Positions 58,491-64,000 of a DNA stretch of 64,000 bases are shown here, one piece after another (within the stretch, counting starts at the first letter, position 1; every line of letters starts with the position of its first letter). The stretch spans positions 4,464,001 through 4,528,000 of the forward strand of contig NZ_CP107869.1 in assembly GCF_036013645.1 (NCBI RefSeq). Direction: 5' to 3'. Both the position numbers and the translations under genes were made by a program. The DNA comes from Streptomyces sp. NBC_00490. Its GTDB lineage: Bacteria; Actinomycetota; Actinomycetes; Streptomycetales; Streptomycetaceae. Below the pieces are notes generated by a model that was not told the origin of the DNA, ran no database searches, and saw nothing but the letters and a program-made list of their open reading frames with translations.

Positions 58491-59933
58491 ATGCCCACGC
58501 CGCCCCGCCGCTCCCCCGCGCACCGGCCCCGACCACGGCCGCCCGTACGACGGCGCAAACCCCGTTGGGCCGCCCGGGTGGTCACGACGCTCTCCGTGGT
58601 GATCCTCGCCTCGGCCGGGATCGGACACGCGGTCCTGTCCAGCCTGGACGCGGACATCGCGCGCGTGGACCCCTTCAAGGACATGAAGAACCGGCCCAGA
58701 GCCGGCCACGGCATGAACGTGCTGCTGGTCGGCACCGACGGCCGGGACAAGATCACCGAGGCCGAGCGGCAGAAGTACCGGCTCGGCGGCGCCCCCTGCC
58801 ACTGCACCGACACGGTCATGATCGTGCACATCTCGGAGGACCGGGAGCGCGCGAGCGTGGTGAGCCTGCCGCGCGACTCGTACGCCATGACACCGGCGCA
58901 CACCGACCAGACCACCGGAAAACCGCACCACGGCCACCCCGTCAAGCTCAACGCGGCATACGCGGAGGGCGGTCCGAACCTCACCGTCCGCACGGTCGAG
59001 AACATGACCCACGTGAAGATCGACCACTACCTCGAGGTCGACTTCACCAGCTTCATGAAGACGGTCGACGTGCTCGGCGGCGTGGAGATCTGCACCGCCG
59101 ACCCGCTGAAGGACGCGTACACCGGACTCGACCTCCCCGCCGGAACCCACACGCTCATGGGCGGCGAGGCCCTCCAGTACGTCCGCTCCCGGCACATCGA
59201 CGGCGCCGCCGACCTCGGCCGGATGAAGCGCCAGCAGCGGTTCATGGCCGCGCTGATCGACCGGGCCACCTCCTCCGGGATCCTGCTGAACCCAATGAAG
59301 TTCCGGGACATCACCCGGGCCGTGCTCGGCTCGGTACGCGCCGACAAGGGCTTCGGCACGGACGAACTGCTGGACCTCGGGCGGGCGATGCGCAACTTCT
59401 CCCCCTCCTCCTCGGAGTTCACCACGGTCCCGATCGGGCAGATGGGATACGCCGTGAAGGGCGTCGGTTCCACCCTGAAGTGGGACCCGAAGAAGTCCGG
59501 CCGCCTCTTCCAGGCCCTGCGCGACGACAGGCCGCTGGCCGCGCACAAGCCCAGGAGCAAGGCCGTCCGCGTGGGGGTGGCCCCGCAGCAGATCCGCGTC
59601 CAGGTCGAGAACGGCACCGCCACCGCCGGTCTCGGCAAGCGCGTCGACTCCCAGCTCGCCGCGACCGGCTTCCGCACCACCCGCCAGCCGGTGACCTCCG
59701 CGAACCGCACCGTCAAGCGCACGGTCGTCGCCTACGACCCCCGCTGGGACCGCTCCGCGAAGTCCCTCGCGGCGGCCCTGCCGGGCAGCGAACTGCGGGC
59801 GGTGACGGGACAGGGACCGGTGCTGAAGGTGATCGCCGGGGCGGACTTCGAGAAGGTGCGCAAGGTGCGGGCCGAGGATCCGTATCAGGGGGAGTTCGGG
59901 GTGGTGACGGGGGACGAGGTGGGGTGCCTGTAG
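58491..59933 (+). CDS. LCP family glycopolymer ligase 5, with LytR_C domain
   Basis: 480 residues from MPTPPRRSPAHRPRPR, with GGAGG 8 nt upstream. The Arg/Pro N-terminus is followed by a membrane helix (about 26-46, TTLSVVILASAGIGHAVL). The LCP domain (about 70-320) has MNVLLVGTDGRDK, VSLPRDSYAM and LQYVRSRHIDGA. The LytR_C domain is near 365-455 (IRVQVENGTATAGLG). It has an insertion with two Cys (PCHCTD) after the first LCP strand, shared with no other member here. Confidence 0.92.
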   Translation: MPTPPRRSPAHRPRPRPPVRRRKPRWAARVVTTLSVVILASAGIGHAVLSSLDADIARVDPFKDMKNRPRAGHGMNVLLVGTDGRDKITEAERQKYRLGGAPCHCTDTVMIVHISEDRERASVVSLPRDSYAMTPAHTDQTTGKPHHGHPVKLNAAYAEGGPNLTVRTVENMTHVKIDHYLEVDFTSFMKTVDVLGGVEICTADPLKDAYTGLDLPAGTHTLMGGEALQYVRSRHIDGAADLGRMKRQQRFMAALIDRATSSGILLNPMKFRDITRAVLGSVRADKGFGTDELLDLGRAMRNFSPSSSEFTTVPIGQMGYAVKGVGSTLKWDPKKSGRLFQALRDDRPLAAHKPRSKAVRVGVAPQQIRVQVENGTATAGLGKRVDSQLAATGFRTTRQPVTSANRTVKRTVVAYDPRWDRSAKSLAAALPGSELRAVTGQGPVLKVIAGADFEKVRKVRAEDPYQGEFGVVTGDEVGCL

Positions 59934-59941
59934 GGCACCCC
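59921..59941 (+). terminator. Hairpin overlapping the LCP gene 5 stop codon
   Basis: GGGGTGCC and GGCACCCC pair across the TAG stop (5-nt loop). It is a possible terminator. Confidence 0.55.
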
Positions 59942-60070
59942 GTCATCCCGATGGCCCTTCCCGGGGAAATGGATTATTGCCGTCCGCCCGATGGCGCCCG
60001 GCGCCGTCCGGGCGTAGGACGGAAGGGCGACGGAGCCCGGCCCGGGCCCCCGCACCCCCCAGGAGGAGCC

Positions 60071-60430
60071 ATGACCCAGCCCGGAATGACCGCGATGAGC
60101 AAGGAGATGCAGGACTGCGTCGAGGCGTGCATGTCCTGCCACAGCATGTGCGAGGAGACCATGAGCTCCTGCATGCAGATGGGCGGCCAGGCCCAGATGC
60201 AGGTCATGCGCGCGCTCATGGACTGCGCCGAGACGACCCGGATGTGCGCGGACATGATGATGCGCCGCTCGCCGATGTCGGCCGAGATGTGCGCGATGTG
60301 CGCCAAGGCCTGTGAGATGTGCGCCGAGGCGTGTATGAGCATGCCGGACGACGAACAGATGATGCGCTGTGCCGAGGCGTGTCGGCGCTGCGCGGAGATG
60401 TGCCGGACGATGGCGGGCGCCACGATGTGA
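60071..60430 (+). CDS. Cys-rich four-helix-bundle copper-storage-type protein
   Basis: 119 residues from MTQPGMTAMSKEMQDC, with AGGAGGA directly upstream. It has 16 cysteines (16, 20, 23, 27, 34, 52, 59, 74, 77, 81, 84, 88, 100, 104, 107, 111), many in CxxxC and CxxC spacing on predicted helices, plus over 20 Met. No signal peptide is visible, so it is probably cytosolic like Csp3. The family (DUF326-type) binds many Cu(I) ions inside a tetrameric bundle and buffers copper. A terminator follows at 60450. Confidence 0.88.
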   Translation: MTQPGMTAMSKEMQDCVEACMSCHSMCEETMSSCMQMGGQAQMQVMRALMDCAETTRMCADMMMRRSPMSAEMCAMCAKACEMCAEACMSMPDDEQMMRCAEACRRCAEMCRTMAGATM

Positions 60431-60449
60431 GGCGGGCCTGAGGCCGTTC

Positions 60450-60475
60450 CAGGGGCACCCCGCGGGGTGCCCCTG
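60450..60475 (+). terminator. Terminator after the copper-storage-like gene
   Basis: CAGGGGCACCCCG and its exact reverse complement form a 26-bp palindrome just 19 bp beyond the stop. Confidence 0.85.
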
Positions 60476-60501
60476 ATCCTGTGTGCGGCAGGCTGCTTCC
60501 C

Positions 60502-60999
60502 ATGACCGCCCTGCCGGTGTTCCGCTACCACCCCGACCCGCTCGCCACCGGCTCGGTGGTCCCGTCCCAGGCGCGGTGCGACTGCTGCGGGCAGCGCCGC
60601 GGGTTCGTGTACGACGGTCCGGTGTACGCCGTCGTCGATCCCGGGGCCCTGTGCCCGTGGTGCCTCGCGGACGGCAGCGCCAGTGAGCGGTACGAGGCGC
60701 AGTTCACGGAGACCGAGGGGCGGGTGCCGATGGAGGTGCGGCTCGAGGTCGACCGGCGCACCCCCGGCTTCCGCGGCTGGCAGCAGGAGCGGTGGCTGAC
60801 CCACTGCGGGGACGCGGCGGCGTTCCTGGGACGGGCGGGGGCCGCGGACGTACGGCGTCACCCGGACGCCCTGGCCGGCCTTGTGGCGGAGTTCGGCGAG
60901 GAGCTCTGCGCCGCCCTGGAGGCCGACGGGCAGCCCACGGCGTACCTCTTCGCCTGCCTCCACTGCGACCGGCACCTCGCCTACGCGGACTTCACGTGA
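60502..60999 (+). CDS. CbrC family protein
   Basis: 165 residues from MTALPVFRYHPDPLATG; a frame seven codons longer is possible. CbrC/UPF0167 features are the N-terminal FRYHPDPL, the zinc-type CDCCGQRRGFVYDGPVYA and LCPWCLADG, the WLTHCGDAAAFLG segment and the C-terminal LFACLHCDRHLAYAD. E. coli CbrC is in the CreBC regulon and linked to colicin E2 tolerance; the biochemical role is unknown. It converges on LCP gene 6 (19-bp gap). Confidence 0.88.
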   Translation: MTALPVFRYHPDPLATGSVVPSQARCDCCGQRRGFVYDGPVYAVVDPGALCPWCLADGSASERYEAQFTETEGRVPMEVRLEVDRRTPGFRGWQQERWLTHCGDAAAFLGRAGAADVRRHPDALAGLVAEFGEELCAALEADGQPTAYLFACLHCDRHLAYADFT

Positions 61000-61018
61000 G
61001 CGGCGTCGCCGCGGCGGC

Positions 61019-62302
61019 TCAGTTGCCCGAGACCGTGACCGTCTCGTCGTTCTTCAGCTGCTCCACGAGGGTCTTCACCTTCGCCTTGTCCCAGACGAGG
61101 TTGCCGTTGACGGAACCGGAGATCGGCATGTTCATGGACTTGCCGTCGCCGCTGTTGACGCTCTTCATGGCCCAGAACATCTCGCCCAGGTCGAACAGGC
61201 CCATGTCCTTGTCGACGATGAGCGAGTCGAGGCCGGCGCCCATGGTCGGGTAGAGCTTGAAGGGGTTCAGGAGCGTGCCCGGGGTGGCGACCTGGTTGGC
61301 GAGGGCGGCGAGGAACTTCTGCTGGTTCTTCGTCCGGTCCAGGTCGGAGGCCCTGAGGGCGTACCGGGTGCGGACGAAGGCCAGGGCCTCCTCGCCGTTC
61401 AGGGTCTGCTTGCCCGCCTCGAAGTCGGCGCCGGACTTGGTGTCCTTCATGCCGCCCTTCGGGATGGTGATCTCGACGCCGCCCACCGCGTCCACGATGT
61501 TGGCGAAGCCCGCGAAGCCGATCTCGACGTAGTGGTCGATGCGCAGCCCGGTGTTGAACTCGACCGTGCGGACCAGCAGCTCGGGCCCGTCCTCGGCGTA
61601 CGCCGCGTTGAGCTTGGTGTGCCGGCCCGTGCCCTTGTACGTCTTGCCGGACTCGGAGCCGACGAACGACGGGATCTCCACGTCCGAGTCACGCGGCAGG
61701 GAGATCAGCGTGTCGCCGTTGCTGCCGGTGTGCAGGATCATCATCGAGTCCGTGCGCTTGCCCTCGGCGGACCCGGTGTGCAGCTTCTTCTTCTCCTCGG
61801 CGGACATGCCGGCACGGCTGTCGGAACCGACGATCAGGTAGTTCGTGCCCTCGCCCGCGTCCGGCCGGTCGATGACCTTGGAGAGGTCGACCTCGCGGTT
61901 GAGCTTGGAGTCGGCCCAGAAGTAGGTGCCGATCGTCGTCACGACCAGGACGGTCACCACGGTGATCGCCGTCCACTTGATACGGCGGCGCCAGTTCGGC
62001 GCAGGACGCGGCTCGCGCGTACCGCCGCCGGGGCCGCCCGGTCCGCCGCCGCCGTAGACCTGGCCGGTGTTGTAGCCGCTGTCGTAGCCGTCCACGGCGG
62101 TGTCATCGGCGTACGACGGCTGCTGCGGGACCCCGCCGCCGTAGGGCGGCGCGGACTGGCCGGGGCCGCCCCCGTACCCACCCGAGGCGGGCCGGCGGAC
62201 CTGCCGCATGGCGCGCGCGCCTTCGGGCTGTGCGCTCGCGCTGCCGCGTCCGTACCGGTTGCCGCGGTTCTCGTCGGACCATGCCTCGGGCCAATCGTTC
62301 AT
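61019..62302 (-). CDS. LCP family glycopolymer ligase 6
   Basis: 427 residues from MNDWPEAWSDENRGNRY. A long cytoplasmic Gly/Tyr/Gln/Pro-rich tail (about 25-105) precedes the membrane helix (about 112-133, WTAITVVTVLVVTTIGTYFW). The LCP domain (about 150-370) has TNYLIVGSDSRAG, LISLPRDSDVEIP, HTKLNAAYAEDGPELLVRTVE and AFVRTRYALRASD. There is no LytR_C domain. Its motifs set it apart from LCP 1-5 and it is on the opposite strand, so it is an independent member rather than part of the tandem expansion. Confidence 0.92.
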   Translation of the reverse strand: MNDWPEAWSDENRGNRYGRGSASAQPEGARAMRQVRRPASGGYGGGPGQSAPPYGGGVPQQPSYADDTAVDGYDSGYNTGQVYGGGGPGGPGGGTREPRPAPNWRRRIKWTAITVVTVLVVTTIGTYFWADSKLNREVDLSKVIDRPDAGEGTNYLIVGSDSRAGMSAEEKKKLHTGSAEGKRTDSMMILHTGSNGDTLISLPRDSDVEIPSFVGSESGKTYKGTGRHTKLNAAYAEDGPELLVRTVEFNTGLRIDHYVEIGFAGFANIVDAVGGVEITIPKGGMKDTKSGADFEAGKQTLNGEEALAFVRTRYALRASDLDRTKNQQKFLAALANQVATPGTLLNPFKLYPTMGAGLDSLIVDKDMGLFDLGEMFWAMKSVNSGDGKSMNMPISGSVNGNLVWDKAKVKTLVEQLKNDETVTVSGN

Positions 62303-62421
62303 GGGGCCAAGTGTGCAGGGAACGACTGTGTCCTTTACAAGGGTCGTAGGAAAATCAGGGCACTGCTGTTGCGAACCCAACACAAAGTCCGCGATGGAGG
62401 CCTCGGCATAAGGTGGAGGCC

Positions 62422-62970
62422 ATGACAGACCAGGCCCCCTCAGCGGAGTCCGATATTCCGGGCAAGCCCACCTCCGCGTCCCGCACCACGCTCAGCCACA
62501 TCATGACCCACAACGACACCAACCTTCTGGGGACGGTGCACGGTGGCGTGATCATGAAGCTGGTCGACGACGCGGCGGGAGCGGTGGCCGGACGGCACTC
62601 CGGCGGGCCCGCCGTCACCGCCTCCATGGACGAGATGGTCTTCCTGGAGCCGGTCCGCGTCGGTGACCTCGTCCATGTGAAGGCCCAGGTCAACTGGACC
62701 GGCCGGACCTCGATGGAGGTCGGGGTGCGGGTCCTGGCCGAGCGGTGGAACGAGTCCGACCCGGCCACCCAGGTCGGCTCCGCCTACCTCGTCTTCGCCG
62801 CGGTCGACGCCGACGGCAAGCCCCGCATGGTGCCGCCCGTCCTCCCGGAGACCGAGCGCGACAAGCGCCGCTACCAGGAGGCCCAGATCCGCCGCACCCA
62901 CCGACTGGCCCGACGCCGCGCGATCATGGAGCTACGGGAGAAGCGGGCGGCGGAGGGGATCGAGGACTGA
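62422..62970 (+). CDS. Hotdog-fold acyl-CoA thioesterase
   Basis: 182 residues from MTDQAPSAESDIPGKP, with AAGGTGGAGG upstream; a GTG three codons earlier is possible. The hotdog domain has the YciA/BACH-type signature LSHIMTHNDTNLLGTVHGGV with the catalytic Asp region, then GGPAVTASMDEMVFLEPV. It hydrolyses acyl-CoA thioesters. Its stop is followed by a strong terminator shared with the convergent acyl-CoA dehydrogenase gene. Confidence 0.93.
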   Translation: MTDQAPSAESDIPGKPTSASRTTLSHIMTHNDTNLLGTVHGGVIMKLVDDAAGAVAGRHSGGPAVTASMDEMVFLEPVRVGDLVHVKAQVNWTGRTSMEVGVRVLAERWNESDPATQVGSAYLVFAAVDADGKPRMVPPVLPETERDKRRYQEAQIRRTHRLARRRAIMELREKRAAEGIED

Positions 62971-62985
62971 GCTCCGCCTTCCGTG

Positions 62986-63030
62986 GAAACAGCGAGGGGC
63001 GCCCGGATGCCGGGCGCCCCTCGCTGTTTC
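62986..63030. terminator. Strong bidirectional terminator
   Basis: A perfect 21-bp stem beginning GAAACAGCGAGGGGCGCC and closing with GGCGCCCCTCGCTGTTTC-type complement, with loop ATG. It lies between the convergent thioesterase and acyl-CoA dehydrogenase genes. Confidence 0.92.
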
Positions 63031-63037
63031 TCCATCC

Positions 63038-64000
63038 TTACGGCAGGTTGCGGGCCATGACGATGCGCTGGACCTGGTTCGTGCCCTCGTAGATCTGTGT
63101 GATTTTGGCGTCGCGCATCATGCGCTCCACCGGGTAGTCGCGGGTGTAGCCGTACCCGCCCAGCAGCTGCACCGCGTCCGTGGTGACCTCCATCGCCACG
63201 TCCGAGGCGAAGCACTTGGCCGCCGCGCCCTGGAAGGTGAGGTCGGAGTCGCCGCGCTCGGAGGCGGCCGCGGCCTGGTACGTCAGGGCGCGGGCGGCGG
63301 CGATCTTCATGGCCATGTCGGCGAGCATGAACTGGATGCCCTGGAACTCGGCGATGGCCTTGCCGAACTGCTTGCGCTCCTGGACATAGCCCTTGGCGTA
63401 GTCGAGGGCGCCCTGGGCGACACCGAGGGCCTGCGCCGCGATCGTGATGCGGGTGTGGTCCAGGGTCTTCATCGCCGTGGCGAAGCCGGTGCCCTCCTCG
63501 CCGATCATGCGGTCGGCGGGGATGCGGACGTTGTCGAGGTAGACCTCGCGGGTCGGGGAGCCCTTGATGCCGAGCTTCTTCTCGGGGGCGCCGAAGGAGA
63601 CGCCCTCGTCGGACTTCTCGACGACGAAGGCGGAGATGCCCTTCGAGCGCTTCGTCGGGTCCGTCACGGCCATCACCGTGTAGTACTCGGACTCGCCCGC
63701 GTTGGTGATCCAGCGCTTCACGCCGTTGAGAATCCAGTGGTCGCCGTCGCGGACCGCCTTGGTCTTCATGCCGGCCGCGTCGGAGCCCGCGTCGGGCTCG
63801 GAGAGCGCGTACGAGAACATGCCGTCGCCCTTGGCGAGCGGGCCCAGGTACTTCTTCTTCAGCTCCTCGGAGCCGGAGAGGATGACGGGCAGGGAGCCCA
63901 GCTTGTTGACCGCCGGGATCAGGGAGGAGGAGACGCAGACGCGCGCGACCTCCTCGATCACGATCACCGTGGCCAGCGCGTCGGCGCCCGCGCCGCCGTA
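63038..64000 (-). CDS. Acyl-CoA dehydrogenase (5' end outside window)
   Basis: 321 codons of open frame, truncated at the N-terminus by the window edge. FAD/substrate motifs are YALSEPDAGSDAAGMKT, WITNAGESEYY and GYTRDYPVERMMRDAKI, with the catalytic Glu in QIYEGTNQVQRIVMARNLP. It catalyses alpha,beta-dehydrogenation of acyl-CoA in fatty acid or branched-chain catabolism. The position relative to whiB and the LCP genes matches fadE25 of mycobacteria by recollection. Confidence 0.95.
   Translation of the reverse strand, partial: YGGAGADALATVIVIEEVARVCVSSSLIPAVNKLGSLPVILSGSEELKKKYLGPLAKGDGMFSYALSEPDAGSDAAGMKTKAVRDGDHWILNGVKRWITNAGESEYYTVMAVTDPTKRSKGISAFVVEKSDEGVSFGAPEKKLGIKGSPTREVYLDNVRIPADRMIGEEGTGFATAMKTLDHTRITIAAQALGVAQGALDYAKGYVQERKQFGKAIAEFQGIQFMLADMAMKIAAARALTYQAAAASERGDSDLTFQGAAAKCFASDVAMEVTTDAVQLLGGYGYTRDYPVERMMRDAKITQIYEGTNQVQRIVMARNLP

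Overview
The window is high-GC actinobacterial chromosome, almost certainly Streptomyces. The evidence is strong GC bias at third codon positions, many GTG starts, a WhiB-family whiB gene, the mtrA-mtrB-lpqB operon, coenzyme F420 genes, a MoxR/DUF58 operon, and a 16S-23S-5S rRNA operon with no spacer tRNA. No phage, transposase, plasmid, CRISPR or tRNA gene was recognised. The content looks like stable core chromosome. From memory (not searched), the gene order hpf-comFC-lpqB-mtrB-mtrA ... ahcY ... manA-SIS-manB-DUF3499-metallopeptidase-whiB-fbiA-fbiB-manC-LCP-acyl-CoA dehydrogenase matches the conserved mycobacterial block around whiB2/mtrAB/manB.

Layout. 1-8.5 kb (minus strand): hpf (3' end cut by the window), a ComFC-type phosphoribosyltransferase with a large Gly-rich repetitive insertion, the MtrAB-LpqB signalling operon, and mtnA (methionine salvage). 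8.6-14.2 kb (plus): a translationally coupled membrane-protein/DUF4129/DUF4350/MoxR/DUF58 operon. 14.3-20.0 kb (minus): the rRNA operon with its promoters. 20.0-22.8 kb: a divergent SpoIIM-like/RDD pair and an unknown protein. 22.9-27.6 kb: ahcY, a B-C-A fructose PTS permease, and a signal peptidase-like protein with Glu where the catalytic Lys is expected. 27.7-35.3 kb (minus): a CDF transporter, manA, a SIS protein, a Trm112-like zinc ribbon, manB, lactate permease and DUF3499. 35.6-41.6 kb: a metallopeptidase-fold protein, DUF5719, a giant membrane glycosyltransferase and whiB. 42-46 kb (plus): a cysteine dioxygenase preceded by a Cys-rich leader ORF and a terminator-like hairpin, then fbiA-fbiB and an AlkA-type glycosylase. 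46.2-48.8 kb (minus): manC and a PGRP-type amidase. 48.9-62.3 kb: a cell-envelope region with six LytR-CpsA-Psr (LCP) genes, a small secreted SapA-like protein, a GT2 glycosyltransferase, a Cys-rich copper-storage-like protein and a CbrC-family protein. 62.4-64 kb: an acyl-CoA thioesterase and a 5'-truncated acyl-CoA dehydrogenase.

How the genes fit together. ManA, ManB and ManC give the complete route from fructose-6-phosphate to GDP-mannose. The glycosyltransferases could use such activated sugars, and the six LCP proteins are of the family that ligates glycopolymers to peptidoglycan. MtrAB-LpqB and WhiB are developmental and cell-division regulators. AhcY and MtnA recycle by-products of S-adenosylmethionine.

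The most interesting signal is upstream of the cysteine dioxygenase. A -35-like TTGACA precedes a 30-codon ORF that may be leaderless, has five Cys codons in its last eight sense codons, and is followed by a terminator-like hairpin. This has the architecture of a cysteine-responsive attenuator placed in front of a cysteine-degrading enzyme. Other points worth a look are the six-member LCP group, the 19-residue minisatellite inside comFC, the Lys-to-Glu signal peptidase, a dispersed intergenic repeat whose hairpin shows a compensatory base change, helically phased GTCAC/GTGAC elements upstream of mtrA, and a prion-like tail on the large glycosyltransferase.
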